Shown here: positions 23,320 to 35,214 of the stretch, piece after piece
How positions within the stretch are numbered: the first letter of the stretch is position 1
Layout of the letters: the number at the start of each line of letters is the position of its first letter
NCBI GenBank assembly: GCA_963662175.1
Contig: OY759215.1
Location: 53,275,213-53,339,212 of the forward strand
Length of the DNA stretch: 64,000 bases
Direction: 5' to 3'
Origin: Aradus depressus
Taxonomy: Eukaryota > Arthropoda > Insecta > Hemiptera > Aradidae
Made by a program: the position numbers and the translations under genes
Notes under the pieces: generated by a model
What the model was told of the DNA's origin: nothing
What the model saw: the letters and a program-made list of their open reading frames with translations, nothing else
The model's database searches: none

Positions 23320-24340
23320 CGGAGACTCTGTTAGTAATAACAATAATACTAGATTAGTGATAACAATAATAGTAGAAAATAAAATAAATAATAGAAAATA
23401 AATCAGTATAAAAATAATAATACTAATAAATACAAGTTTTTAATTATATTTTGAATTATGAAAAATATTTTTATAATTTTTCCTAATATGTCTCAAATAT
23501 TAATAATAAAAAAGATAAGAAATAAATAATTAATAAAATAATGATGTACCTAATGAAAATATTACACCAAAAATAATTCCTATAAATATTATAGAAGGAT
23601 TTCTATGGAAGATATCTGCAAAGTAAATGGGTGCTAAATGCTTTCGTAAATGAAACACAACTTTTATATCGAGGTCATTTTATTATTTTTATCGAACATG
23701 AGGGTTGAAAAAAATAGACTGGTTGCGACCGTAAAATTATAGGTGGGATACAGTGATGATGGTTCGTCTTCGAAGAATGAGAAAGACAAGATCCACTTGC
23801 GTGCGGAGGTCAGTAGATGATAGGGTTTTGGATGTATTCACGAAGTGGAAGATCATCCAGAGGGTGATGTAAGGCGAGCCTTTGAGTGTAGCCATGGCTG
23901 AAGAGATCCTTTGAAGCTATCGTTAGAAATGCTTCTTGGGAGATCAAAAGATGATATATAGAGTAATCTATGGTGAATCTATTATATTACATAAATAATA
24001 AATAAAATATATGTGATGTCATAACTTTCTTATAGCGACCACTTTTGTCCCCCCCCCCCCCCCCCTTTCCCCTCCTCTCACCCCCCCTTCCGCCTTCATA
24101 ATGGCATTACTGGGTATATGAAAGTAATCGGGTGACGTCAACGGTTTTCTTTGTTTCATTGAACAGCGTAATTCTGAAAGCGACTTTTATATACTACCCA
24201 GAAATACCAGATATGAATTTGAAAGTGGTGGGTAGAATTTATTTTTTCATAATTTTTTATCTTTCTAAATAAGAAAGTACCAAAAATAAAAATTTATTTT
24301 AAAATTCTTTGCTGTGGGTTACAATTATATTATACAATAT
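23320..24340. other. Noncoding stretch with poly-C tract
   Basis: AT-rich; poly-C at 24048-24065. A GC-richer patch at 23740-23930 gives no protein that I recognise. Confidence 0.4.
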
Positions 24341-24352
24341 TCCCTTCGAAAA

Positions 24353-24650
24353 AATGAGGGCGCCGGTAACTCAGTGGTAGGCCTTTAGTTTATTTTATCT
24401 GGGAGGTAAAATAAACTTAAGCACGCCATCCTTCGGATGGGACGTTAAGCGATGGTCCCGAGCCTGTACTATGTCAGGTAACTCATTAAAGACCCCTACC
24501 CTAGGTGAATAAAAATTTAGGGTAGGCAAAATTTAGAACTCCCACAGTAGAGTCGGGCCATTTCCACCAGAATTACGAAAGAGCGCTCTGATAGTAGGCG
24601 ATATGACCTTGTAGTTAAAGCCCGGGCATGAGTCATAAAACCTAACCTAA
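24353..24650 (+). mobile_element. tRNA-derived SINE with box B deleted
   Basis: Starts 'gagggcgccggtaactcagtgg' (box A) and then jumps to 'cctttagtttattttatctg', so about 50 bp containing box B are missing. The tail has two AACCT units. The duplication CCTTCGAAAA is at 24343-24352 and 24651-24660. Confidence 0.88.
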
Positions 24651-25244
24651 CCTTCGAAAAGTTATTATACATTCTTTGGGGCGCTGTAACCTCGGTTCTA
24701 TCTCACATCTGAGGACGTATATATAATAAGGAATATTTTTGGCATTATTGCTAGAGTCGTTATCTGCGTTAAAGCGCTAAAGTTAAACTGAAGGTACAAA
24801 GAGAGTTAAAAAAAAAAAGGTTATTGAAGCAGAGTGTATGTCTCAAAAACAATGGATGCCTTCTCGATGAATGTGAGATACTCGGATTGATTTATTGGTT
24901 TTTAGTTTAATGCCATGGTATAAATCAAATTAATAAATGAGGCTATGATTTGTCATTTTTAATCAAATTCACACTGACCTCAGATAATACCAAATACTCA
25001 ATCCAGAACTGTCGTCAGTAGACTCTACTTACTATCTTCAGTATTTTCTCTTACAATACAATCAGTCTTTTTATTTTTATTTTATTTTATCGTTCAGTGA
25101 TAAAAATTATCTATTGAATGCTCCAATGAATAAAATAACAACATGAAATCTAAGAGTATAGGCAGAATATAGATAAATAAACATAACTGATGGAATATTC
25201 CTGAGCTGGAATGCTGAGGTATAATTAATTGCTAAAGTATATTT

Positions 25245-25440
25245 CACTTCCTCAGCTATACCACGAAGTATAGGGGAAATTTTGTAATCGGTGAGAAATG
25301 TGTCAAATCTATTTTGAAATTGTATATGTGTATCCAGAAACCTTTAAAGACCTCTTAATACTCCGCGAAATCGGCCAAAGAGAAATGGGAGTATCAGAGA
25401 AGCGGTGCTCGACTCAAAAACCCTAAAAAGTCGGTTTCCG
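25245..25440 (-). repeat. Rep-B fragment, reverse, just upstream of an exon
   Basis: 'acttcctcagctataccacg', 'aagtataggggaaattttg' and 'ttaatactccgcgaaatcgg'. It ends about 130 bp before the acceptor of the first recognised exon. Confidence 0.55.
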
Positions 25441-25566
25441 GCTCGAACAGAACCACAAACAAGTTTCGTACATCGAGTATCCATACAGACTGTTCGCGAA
25501 CAGTCCGAACTTGTTCCGTTTATCTGACGGTCATACTTACCTAGTATTTTTTTTTTCTGTTTTCAG

Positions 25567-25756
25567 GGTTGGCTCCTATGGTGTGATGAGTGGCGGCGGT
25601 GGGGCGGGGGGCGTAGCTGGTAATGGTAACGATGGCTACGGTGGGGCGGCTCTGTCTGCGGCTGCCATGGTCGCTGCTGCTACTGCTACCGCTACCGCTA
25701 CGGCCAGCGTTGTTGCACTCCAAGACCGCCATGATATGTCCCAGCAGTACGGTCAG
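25567..25756 (+). CDS. tna: tonalli/ZMIZ exon a (Ala/Thr-rich region)
   Basis: First recognised exon of the ZMIZ1/tonalli gene. The acceptor is a T-rich tract plus TTTCAG (AG at 25565-25566). The first base is the third base of a codon split by the upstream intron (phase 2). 63 whole codons follow, starting VGSYGVMSGGGGAGG, and the exon ends DMSQQYGQ at CAG|GTAAGT. It contains AAAMVAAATATATATASVVA-like sequence followed by LQDRHDMSQQYG. This corresponds to the ATATATAT..LQEKQSQELSQYG region of vertebrate ZMIZ1, an Ala-rich segment of unknown precise role ahead of the Pro-rich region. The N-terminal part of the protein must lie upstream, outside the window or unrecognised within it. The identity depends on the downstream exons; this exon alone would be weak. 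Confidence 0.85.
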
Positions 25757-26749
25757 GTAAGTCAATCAACATATACTGTATTTGTTCTGTAAATGTTTGA
25801 CTTGCAAATTGAGCTGCAGATGAAATTACTAGGAACACTACAAAGAGACTTGTGATATAAGTGACCCCCCACCCCCTTTGGCACTACGGTGGACTATCTA
25901 CCGGCGTCATTTACATATATCCATGAGAGAAGTTATATTTATGCAATAAAACTGTCCCCCGGAGGTGATTCGAACCTGCGCCCGTCATAGGTCCATGCAA
26001 CCAGAGGCCTACACTCTTAACCCATACGACCCCAAAATTATTGAACTTACATAGTAGTCTCAAAAGTTGTACTATCCATTCTTAAATAGTTTCTGAAATC
26101 GTCGGGCTCGTTTCGTCTCGATTGCTTCAATAACGGCAAATGACTTAAAGTTTCCTGTTCTAGTATCCATTTTTTTGCCCATTTGCTTCGGCGTTTTATA
26201 GTATAGAGTATAAGTTATTTCTCATAAGATGTTATGTTAATCCTAGCCAAAGGAAATGCAACGTTTTTCTTATTTATATTGCTTCTGGCCATTTTCTCAC
26301 AAACACAACAAAACAGTACAAAATTTCACCAGAAACGGACATGTCTTTCAAATTAGTGGAGTGGCAATATTTAGTCTGTCATATACCAAGTTCGCGAAAG
26401 ATTGCAGACTTAAACTGCCCAGGATGAAGTCTTCTGTTAAGTTATCATTTAATTTTGCGCCATTGATGAGGACGTGAGGAATGTAAGTTCTAATTGGATC
26501 GGGAGTGATTTGAACGATCAATTAGTAATGGATAGGATTTATTTGGAAAGAGTTGAAGAGGAACAAGACGGGATAGAAAGTTGTGCGTCTTGTTGACTGA
26601 TCAGACCTGTTCCACTGATCCATTCTATAGTCGTTCACATACATTCCCTTCCTTAACCACCCTCCCTAACATGGTATCTTGAACCATTGTGTCTTTACTG
26701 GAGCCACATCTGGACAGCTTGATTTCTCTTCAGCACAGATTTACTTCTT

Positions 26750-26816
26750 TTTAAATAAAAAGTCATTGGTGAATCACCGGCAATGTACTTCCTCACGACG
26801 AATTAATCAACTAGGT
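26750..26816 (+). repeat. Rep-B fragment interrupted by a SINE
   Basis: 'ggtgaatcaccggcaatgta' + 'cttcctcacgacgaattaatc' is the Rep-B start. The SINE at 26817 landed in it, and the Rep-B sequence does not continue far beyond. Confidence 0.55.
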
Positions 26817-27113
26817 TTTATGACTCATGCCCGGGCTTTAACTACGAGGTCATATCGCCTACTATCAGAGCTCTGGTGGACATGAGCATTCTACTGTGAG
26901 AGTCCTAAATTTTTATTCACCTAGGGCAGGGGTCTTTAACGAGTACCTGACATCTTACAGACTCGGGACCATCGTTAAACGGAAGGACGGCGTGCTTAAG
27001 TTTATTTTACCTCCCAGATAAAATAAACTAAGGGCCTCGGTCGGGTTTCGAACCCACGATCTTGAGCTCAGAAGACAAGCACGCATACCACTGAGCTACC
27101 GGCGCCCTCGAAA
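26817..27113 (-). mobile_element. tRNA-derived SINE, young copy with internal deletions
   Basis: Complete head at the right end, body shortened near 26875 and 26895. A perfect 13-bp duplication TAATCAACTAGGT at 26804-26816 and 27114-27126. The duplication itself ends AGGT, so the tail (one AACCT unit at most) overlaps the target site. Confidence 0.9.
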
Positions 27114-27520
27114 TAATCAACTAGGTAATCCCTCTTTTTTTTACTATTAGATATGTACAACTGTATAAAGAATATAGACAACAAGCAAATGTGCTGAGGT
27201 GCAAAAAATGTCAAGGGGAGAAATGACCCAGTTGGGACATTCACTAGGCACTGAGTTACACTCATTTATAAGCTAAGCACTAGAAGAGCACTAGATCTAA
27301 GAAGGTCTCTAGACCAATTGCGCATAAAGCGTCGTTGAGGAAGTGTAGCAGAAGGGAGTGCATGGACTAGAGGATTATTGTGCGAAGTAAGTGAGGAAAA
27401 TAATTGTTTGTACCTGGAGTTAGTTAATTCGGTGACAAAGGGAGTATTGAGATCAGTTTGAAGGGTATTATTAGATGACTTCTTTACGGCGTTCCATGAA
27501 ACACATAAAATAATTCGGGA

Positions 27521-27745
27521 GTTATCGAGGGAGCCGGTATCTTGGGTTTTTTATTTGAGAGGTAAAAAACCATAAGCACGCCGTCCTTCGGACGGTACGT
27601 TTAACGATGGTTCTGAGCATGTGCGATATTAAGTCATCTACGTACCTACCCTGTAGGTAATAGAACCTAAGTAGGCAAAATGTAGGGACCCATGAGTAGA
27701 GTCGGGCTCATGTCCACTACAGAGACGAAAGAGCGCTCTGGTCCA
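27521..27745 (+). mobile_element. Old SINE copy, head mostly lost
   Basis: 'gagggagccggtatcttggg', then 'cacgccgtccttcggacgg' and 'gagacgaaagagcgctctgg'. Box B region deleted. Confidence 0.7.
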
Positions 27746-27888
27746 TACAGCATTTTGATGAACCGTAGGATCCCAAGACCACATTTACGCTAATAAACAT
27801 TTTTTAAACTGAAAATTATGCTAGCATATTTTCAGAATGATTACTGAATGTTGTAATTTTAATTTCTTAGTGAAGGGACCTTTTAGAA

Positions 27889-27936
<48 letters not shown>
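27889..27936. repeat. (TA)n microsatellite
   Basis: Uninterrupted TA run. A Rep-B-like reverse piece follows to about 28080. Confidence 0.9.
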
Positions 27937-27939
<3 letters not shown>

Positions 27940-28699
27940 CAATTTGTTCGAAGGTTTCCCCTAGAGGACTTAACTTTAACTCTCGTTTGATTGAAAACAT
28001 CGATGTGAAATTGTACTTATGGTTTCAGAGATTCATAAGTAAGACGTCTACTGATTTTCAGCCTAGGACAAAGTAGTGGGCGAGTTTAGAGGGAGAGCGG
28101 CAATTAAATTTGCTATATATTAATTAGAGCAGTGGAAGTAGATTACCGGTGGTTCATGGACTACGTTTTGCGACACGGTTAGTAGTGCTAAGATTGGCCT
28201 CCCTCTGGCCTTCTTGACAGTATGCCCCCATTCTTGTTCCCATCTCGGCCTCCCCTCCATCTCCTCACCTGTTTGCTCTTCCTACATCCTCTTCCACGTC
28301 CTGCTTCCTGCAGGTTCACTTCACCTCCGCCTCCACCAGTTTCCCTCTTCCTCAACTTTATCTTGTCTTTCCCTCCTAGTGTATCCAGAATCTCTTCTGT
28401 TAGATCTGCCCAAGTGTTTATCAACATTGTACCTTTGACGAAACGATTCCACTTTTGTTAAATGCATTTGTTGTCTTAATGAGAGAAGTGTAGTAGATGG
28501 AATTACGTCCGTAAAGTCGTAAGAGAGACCATTCCTGAAGTCGAATGTCTTTCAAATATTTATATATATTATTCGACATTGGAGTATCAATGAAATCATT
28601 TTCATTGAATCTAATTAAAACAAAATAATGTTTTATTGTGCAGCTTTTGCGAGTGGCAAGTAGCTTATTTCTCTGAATTTCCAAAGGCGTCTTTATTAT

Positions 28700-28985
28700 T
28701 ATAGTTATTTATTATGAATCATGAACGGGCTTTAACTACAAGCTCATATCGTCTACATCCAGAGCGCTCTTTCGTCGCTCTGGTGAACATAAGCCCGACT
28801 CTACTGTGGCAGTTCTAAAATTTCACTACCCGAAATTTTTATACACCTATGGTAGGGGTCTTTAACGAGTACCTGACATCGTACTGGTTCGGTATCGCTT
28901 AACATCCCATCCGAAGGACGTAATTTTTCACTTTCCAAAAAAAAAAAACCTAATGGCTTCAGCCGGGTTTCGTACCCGCAAACTC
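28700..28985 (-). mobile_element. Old SINE copy
   Basis: 'agttatttattatgaatcatg' to 'gccgggtttcgtacccgc'. Many substitutions, no clear duplication. Confidence 0.7.
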
Positions 28986-29589
28986 TTTTCTCTGGTCTTT
29001 CTTTTTTTTTGGTTAATGATAAAAATTTTGCGTTATATTAGATAAATTATAGTTTTTACTTTCTCATAGGGAAAGTTATGGTATTGCGAAAAATAATCGA
29101 AGTTGAATTCTTTAAAATTTATAAAATCTTAATAGATTATCTTTACTTGGTACTTCTGTCGAAGAGCATTTGTAATTTAAAATTGTGACCACAGACGCCG
29201 CTTTCCAATAATAATTAATAACAATTTAGCCGTTCTTCGTATAATAGAAAAAGAGACAGTCTTCTCTAAATCCCACAACAACGACTCTACAACCCCCCTC
29301 TCCGATCTTTCGATTGAGACATTTTGGCAAAACCAACAGATGCCACTCTATCGTACACCTGTTTTTTTTGTCGAAATTTGATTATTTTTTAGAGTATAAA
29401 AAGATTTGAGAGACAAATCTTAGCAGAAGGGATTCGTATTCCAGATCTTTTTTTTTTTTTTACCCAGTCATTTGGCTGCTCAACTGGCCATGTAATCCTC
29501 AAATTAGATTTATGTCATTTGCAGAATTTTTTTTTTTTTTTCTTTAATTAATTAATGTCGCTTCTATTTTCGTTTTGTGCATATTTTCG

Positions 29590-29620
29590 AATTCGATATA
29601 TATATATATATATATATATT
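29590..29620. repeat. (TA)n microsatellite
   Basis: Short TA run. The surrounding 29000-29970 is AT-rich with no recognised gene. Confidence 0.85.
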
Positions 29621-29977
29621 TCTTTTCTCCATCTTGCGATGCGACGCATTCATTTTAAAAAATTTATTTTGCAACGATAATTTGTTCAGGAAATGGAACA
29701 GCTTGTTAATGATGTGTTAATAAGCTCGGTGTCTGATATATGAGTTGAGAAATTTCCCCTCTGAAGCGTCAAGGAATTTCGTCCACTTTCCAAGGATGCA
29801 CCTAATTTCACTCACAGATTATCTACGCTACTTCTGCCACCTAATTGGCCAATTTACAGTTTGTATTTAATGAAATTACATTGGTTCCATATCTCTTTAT
29901 TTTCTTACAATATATATTTTTTTTTAAATACTTGTATTTTTGGTATTGAATTTAGTTTCAACTCATTGAGTAGCGTC

Positions 29978-30275
29978 GGTGAATCACCGGCAATCTACTT
30001 CCCCAGCGAATTAATCAATTAAGTTTTGCTCTCTCTCTCTGTAACCAATGTACCAATTTGATTGAAAATCATTTGTTGTCTTACTCTAGGACTTCTAAAT
30101 CATCATAATGGTAAATTTCGTATTGATAAATTCGTTACATTGACAATCATTAGAACATTTCGAGTTGGACTCTTTCAATATGTGTTGTCCTTGTGAGATT
30201 CTCAATTCATTTAATACCTTTGTATCGATGTATTCATTCTATTTAGAGTTATCGTATACAAAGTATAGGAAAAGT
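29978..30275 (+). repeat. Rep-B repeat copy
   Basis: 'ggtgaatcaccggcaatcta', 'cgaattaatcaattaagttttgc', 'attcgttacattgacaatca' and 'tacaaagtataggaaaagtta' at the end. Confidence 0.6.
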
Positions 30276-30303
30276 TATGTAATAGATTTGAATGAACTTG
30301 AAT

Positions 30304-30565
30304 GAAATAAAACTCGTTTATTTGTTGTATGGTCTAATTTAACAGAATATATATACATGGGAGTACTTTCGGCATTTCTACCATCCTCAGCCAAAAGTGT
30401 AAGAGATGATCTCTTATACTTTTGGCTGAGGATGGTAGAAATACCGAAAGTAATTCCATGTATATATATTCGGTGAAATTAGACCATACCACAAATAAAC
30501 ATGTTTTATTTCATTCAAGTTCATTTGAATTATTTCACAATATCTCTGCAATAATGTCAGTTTTC
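30304..30565. mobile_element. Foldback element with hammerhead-like arms
   Basis: Arms of about 85 bp, centred near 30405, are inverted copies separated by only a few bases. The right arm (plus) has CTGAGGA, one extra T, GGTA-GAAA-TACC, then GAAAG. It ends with 'atttcacaatatctctgcaa', also found after the element at 32840. The internal arms match that element closely. Confidence 0.75.
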
Positions 30566-30589
30566 ATTAATAGATTTGAAATGTGTTCA

Positions 30590-30970
30590 TTTTTTTGAAA
30601 TTTCAAAAATTGGGAAAAAAAATGGTGTCTTGTGTTTGTGAAAACGATCGAATGAATGTTCCGGCATGAAATTTTGTATTGTATTCAGAAGCACATGAAG
30701 ATGACACCTATTTATTTTCGGAGGATCGGCCAAATGGAAGATGGGGAGGGGTTTTTAACACAAAAATCTCTATAATTCAGGAAATAATCAATTTTAACAA
30801 GACATTTTATATGGCCGAAGGGAATAGGCGGGGCTAAAGTAAGTCAGCTATTGATTTTTAGGTCAAACGGTCGATTGGTTTTGGAGGAAGAGCGAAAACT
30901 TTATTGATTAATTCGTGTTAAGATAATTCATCGACAACTTTTTTTTTTTCTATTTTCGAAATCATAGGGT
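30590..30970 (-). repeat. Rep-B repeat, reverse copy
   Basis: 'gatcgaatgaatgttccggcatgaaa', 'ttttcggaggatcggccaaa' and 'tcgattggttttggaggaagagcg' in order, ending in 'ttattgattaattcgtg'. Confidence 0.55.
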
Positions 30971-31003
30971 TGGAAACATGAACTTCAATTTTTTGAACGA
31001 GCT

Positions 31004-31490
31004 GCAACCCACATTATAGTGTGAAGCGGCAACTCACATTATAGTGTGAAGCGGCAACTCACATTATAGTGTGAAGCGGCAACCCACATTACAGTGTGAA
31101 GCGGCAACCCACATTATAGTGTGAAGCGGCAACTCACATTATAGTGTGAAGCGGCAACTCACATTATAGTGTGAAGCGGCAACCCACATTACAGTGTGAA
31201 GCGGCAACCCACATTGTAGTGTGAAGCGGCAACCCACATTATAATGTAAAGCGGCAACCCCATTATAGTGTGAAGAGACAACTCACATTATAGTGTGAAG
31301 CGGCAACCCACATTACAGTGTGAAGCGGCAACTCACTTTATAGTGTGAAGCGGCAACCCACATTACAGTGTGAAGCGGCAACTCACTTTATAGTGTGAAG
31401 CGGCAACTCACATTATAGTGTGAAGCGGCAACCCACATTATAGTGTGAAGCGGTAACCTACATTTTAGTGTGTAGTGGCAACCCACATTA
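31004..31490 (+). repeat. 25-bp minisatellite, about 19.5 copies
   Basis: Tandem unit gcaac(c/t)cacattatagtgtgaagcg, written here with its main variable base. Units start at 31004, 31029, 31054 and so on. Variants (CCC/CTC; TATAG/TACAG) repeat in order across units 1-4 and 5-8, a 100-bp higher-order repeat. Near 31300-31400 a two-unit, 50-bp pattern appears twice. One unit near 31254 is 1 bp short. The unit contains an imperfect CACA..TGTG dyad. Confidence 0.95.
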
Positions 31491-31499
31491 CACGTTCCT

Positions 31500-32835
31500 A
31501 ATTGGTCTCAGATTTTGGCAAATAGACCCTAGTTTTAAAATTTAGCTTCGAGGTGTTTTTCTGTGATCCTATGCTGTAAAAAATGTTAAGAGCAAGGAGA
31601 TAAGATGTAAATAAATAAAGCAATTTTAATTAGATTTCTGGGTCTCATAGTGCAAATATTTTGGGAATTAATTTAGTGGGGTTAGGATAAGGTATTGTGT
31701 ATAAGTGTTTGTGTCCATGTGTATATATATGTGTATGTGTGTGTATGTGTGAATTGATCCGTGGTGGCCACGATTTACATGTAATGAAGCCCCCCCTCTC
31801 CCTCCCCATCCTGTGTGATAACAGAGGACTGATAACAGGATTGCCATGGTTACGGTGACGTAGGTGGTGACTGCGGAGATGGGGGGGGTTTCACCACCCA
31901 CATCCAACCTGTCTTCAAATACCTTCCAAATCCCCAAATACCTTCCAAAACACCCATCATTTAGACGAGAAGGACTACGGACGCACGGAATCTTTTCAGC
32001 TTTACTCAACCAGCAACTTGACGGATTTCCTGTTTTCCTCTGCTTTTTTTCTTTTTTTCGCAATGCATAAATTGGTTAAGCATACACGCGAAGGTTAAAT
32101 CCGCTGGTTTTGGAGCTAGTGGTCCTGTCATAACAGAACATCTGAACAAATTAAATTCCTTGCTCTTTTTGAGCAACGTTAAATGGCGGTACATTTCCCT
32201 TGAGTTTCCCTACCGTAATTAAACCAGGATAAGCAAAATAGAAGTAGAGCTACTCGGGAAAAGATAAGAGCATTGGGTGTTAAGGTCCCTAGGTGTAGAC
32301 GCCATCCCACCCAGTCTATCTCATGAAGATCTACCTTCGTTGCAAAGTATGCTGCCAACCCCCAGCTGCAGCTTTTGTTTCTAAGAAAATAAAAAAAAAA
32401 AAAGTATAACACCCGCAGGTTCTTATTCAAAAATACACCCTCATGTCATGTAACCCGCATATTTTTGGGAGTTCAGCTACAACGCTTTTTTTTCGCACAT
32501 GAATATGCAGGAAATACTCACTTCACCGGTTAGTATTTACCGAAAGTGTTCCTTATTATTATACATTTCAAAAGGCCTATGTGTCCATGTCCTCAGATTT
32601 ACGATATGTTCAATATCGCCACTAAGAATAAATTTTCTTAGGAAATAGTTAAAGTATTGTTTAAGTTGTAACCCATAGCAACAAATTGGACTGTCTTATA
32701 CCAACCATTTTTGTACAGATCACTCTTTCTCCTCACCCGCTCTCAAATTTCATTCCAAACTGGCTTAGTTAAGATACGCTCAGAATCACGTAGTACTGAA
32801 ACAAAAAAAACAACACGCTAACACATTAGACTTGA
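31500..32835. other. Noncoding stretch of the large intron
   Basis: Includes TG-rich simple sequence (31690-31750) and a GC-richer patch (31780-31990) whose ORFs on both strands have no similarity that I recognise. Confidence 0.4.
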
Positions 32836-32839
32836 AAAA

Positions 32840-33105
32840 TAAAATAAAACTGGTTTATTTAATATGTTGTCTAATTTCACTAACTATATATACATGGGAG
32901 TACTTTCGGTATTTCTACCATCCTCAGCCAAAAGCATAAGAGATAAGACTGCTTTTGGCTGAGGATGGTAGAAATACCGAAAGTACTCCCATGTATATAT
33001 AGTTAGTGAAATTAGACAACATATTAAATAAACCAGTTTTATTTTATTTTTCAAGTCCATTTGAATTATTTCACAATATCTCTGCAATTATGTCAGTTTT
33101 CATTC
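32840..33105. mobile_element. Foldback element with hammerhead-like arms
   Basis: Two arms of about 80 bp (32858-32940 and 32949-33032) are almost perfect inverted copies. On the plus strand the right arm has CTGAGGA (32959-32965), T, GGTA-GAAA-TACC, GAAA (32979-32982), GTAC and TC. GG before and CC after could form a short stem I. The common 3' flank 'atttcacaatatctctgcaa' follows. Confidence 0.8.
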
Positions 33106-33172
33106 GCTAACACATTACTTTATCATAACCAATAATGCCAGTATGAAATGAATGGGAGAGAGAATGATCTGT

Positions 33173-33619
33173 TTTTTTTTTTTTCCGAGGGCTGATTGAG
33201 TCACCGCGGCCAGAGTAGACCTATTGTGTGCCTTGTTTGTGTTGGTCCCTAAAGCAGCCCTGTATCTTTCATAAAGTCCAAGATTCTTCTGCAGGTTCCT
33301 TCCATTAACTGCTTCGGTTCCCTTATGGCAGACCCGAAGCAGTAAAATCTTCTGCTTTCTAGTGCCCCGCACTGGCCTAGAATATGAACCGGAGTCTCAT
33401 TTTCCTCGCCACATTTCCTGCACAGAGGGCTTCTAGCGATGCCCATATTGTGTAGGTGTTAGTTCATATGACAGTGTCCTGTAATCAGCCCTGTCATAGC
33501 TCTTAGATCCATTCTGCTCATATTCAGGAGCTCTCGGCTCCTTTTCTCTGAGGGTTCCGCTACAAAGAGTTTTGAGTGTTTATCTTTTGGGACCCCTCTC
33601 CAGAACTGTATGTGTTCCT
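33173..33619 (-). pseudogene. LINE ORF2 C-terminus with CCHC knuckle, 5'-truncated
   Basis: Minus-strand fragment of the C-terminal end of an RNase H-bearing non-LTR retrotransposon ORF2 (I/R1-like style). It reads GVPKDKHSKLFVAEPSEKRS, then RELLNMSRMDLRAMTGLITG, HCHMN, an in-frame stop in place of a residue, HLHNMGIARSPLCRKCGEE and ETPVHILGQC, ending DFMKDTGLL and a stop at about 33249. The pattern C-x2-C-x(8)-H-x4-C is the C-terminal zinc knuckle. The 3' end carries a short 3' UTR and poly-A (poly-T 33173-33184 on plus). A perfect 13-bp duplication GAGAATGATCTGT at 33160-33172 and 33620-33632 bounds it. Confidence 0.88.
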
Positions 33620-33639
33620 GAGAATGATCTGTACAATAG

Positions 33640-33835
33640 TGGTTGGTATAAGTAGTCCTGTTATTTTTCTTAGGAACTTATTTGAGTTTTCACCGGTATT
33701 TCGTGTTTTTCCCAACTCCCGCTGGAATGAATGTATCGATACGATGAACATCGAGAACCCCATGAGGATACCTCTTGATTTTCAGCCAAATCGGCCAAAG
33801 GAAGACGGAATTAGCGGGGACTTTTTTTTTTATTA
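33640..33835 (-). repeat. Rep-B fragment
   Basis: 'cccgctggaatgaatgtatc', 'gatacctcttgattttcagccaaatcgg', ending in a T-tract. It continues the sequence interrupted by the LINE insertion. The next 450 bp hold nothing recognised. Confidence 0.5.
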
Positions 33836-34284
33836 ATTTCTTTATTTCTGATGTCCAAGTATTTCGCTTATCCTTTCTGTACTATTTGAACATGACTTTT
33901 CTGATAATACTATTTGCTCTGCGGCTTCCTCAAAGACAAATTAAAATGTATCTATACATTTTTTTTAAAGGATCGATTAGGATTGTGTATTACAAATGTA
34001 TCTAATGAACAGCTTTGAGAAGGACTATAGACAGTCCAGCTCTCTCTCTGACCTATAGAGCCTTGTGATGAAACCATATATCGTATTATCAGTTGTTTCG
34101 AAAGCAGTCTTATCACTTCTCAGCGGTCTCTTTACAAGTCTATACACTCCTAATGATATACATATGCATAGTCCCCGGCCTACAACTACAAGTCTGACCT
34201 AAACACTCGCCAGAGCGCGTGGCCGAGCTCGTTTTTTTATTGTCCGTCTCAAAAACAGTGTTTTTTTTTTATGTCTATCAACAG

Positions 34285-34475
34285 GAAAGAGATAGTTATT
34301 GTGACTCATGCCCGGGCATTAACTCTAGGTCTTTTGTCGCTCTAGTGGACATGAGCCACTTAAATTTTGCCTACTCAGGTTTAGTTACCTGAGGGATCTT
34401 TAACGAGTACCTGACATCTCAAAGACTCGGGATTAACGCTTAACGTTCCATCCGAAGGACGGCATTATCAGGGTG
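34285..34475 (-). mobile_element. Old SINE copy, head lost
   Basis: 'gatagttattgtgactcatg' (older tail) to 'ccatccgaaggacggc'. A Rep-B piece follows at 34490-34660. Confidence 0.7.
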
Positions 34476-34914
34476 CAAAAGTGTTTTAACCATCATTTTA
34501 TTTTATCGACTTAAATACCCTAATAACTGCCGATCTAATGAATTTTTCGTCACAAAATTTAGTATAAAGATTTTGAAGCCAAAAATTGAGTTTTAGCCCA
34601 AACGGTCGATTGTCTTTGGAGGAGAGCGACAACACTGGGGAAGTACATAGCCCATGAGTTAGTCTATTAGGATGTACTCCTATTGAAAGGGGTCGAACTG
34701 GTTTTGTAACATCTGCAAAGTCAGCACAAGTAATGTTGACGGTTCCAGAGCTCATCCTCCAACTGTGAATGAAATGAAGGTTCTCAGTGTTGGCCATATC
34801 TCTGCACAAGTGCAATTCATCGTATTGTGTCTTCATCACATTGGCTGCTCTCTTTTCTTTCACTTTGTGATTATGATGATTCTATGAATGATGTTACAGA
34901 AATTGTGAAAGTTA

Positions 34915-35070
34915 GGTCGGGGCAAATAAAATATTGAGCACGCCGTCCTTCGGATGGGACGATGTCAGACACCTGCCCTTGGTTAAATAAGAATGTAGCA
35001 TTCGACGAAAGAACGCTCTGGTAGTAGGCGATATGACTTCCTAGTTGAAACCCAATGAGTCACAATAACT
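34915..35070 (+). mobile_element. Old SINE copy, shortened
   Basis: 'gagcacgccgtccttcggatgg' to 'gagtcacaataactg'. Older tail type. Confidence 0.65.
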
Positions 35071-35214
35071 GTGTGTTTTCTTCTGAAGGATTATAATTTC
35101 AAATAGGAAACAATTTATTGTTCTGAAATATTTACTTTCTTTCAGTAATAGTGGTAAAACTAAAATTAAAGATACAATAATTGTGATAATTATTATCACT
35201 TGATGAAGGTGGTA

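Noticed and set aside
31004..31490. CRISPR array
   Set aside because: 25-bp units are contiguous with no spacers; it is a minisatellite in an animal genome.
31668..32063. 131-codon minus-strand ORF
   Set aside because: Contains a TG-repeat-derived peptide run and has no recognised homologue.
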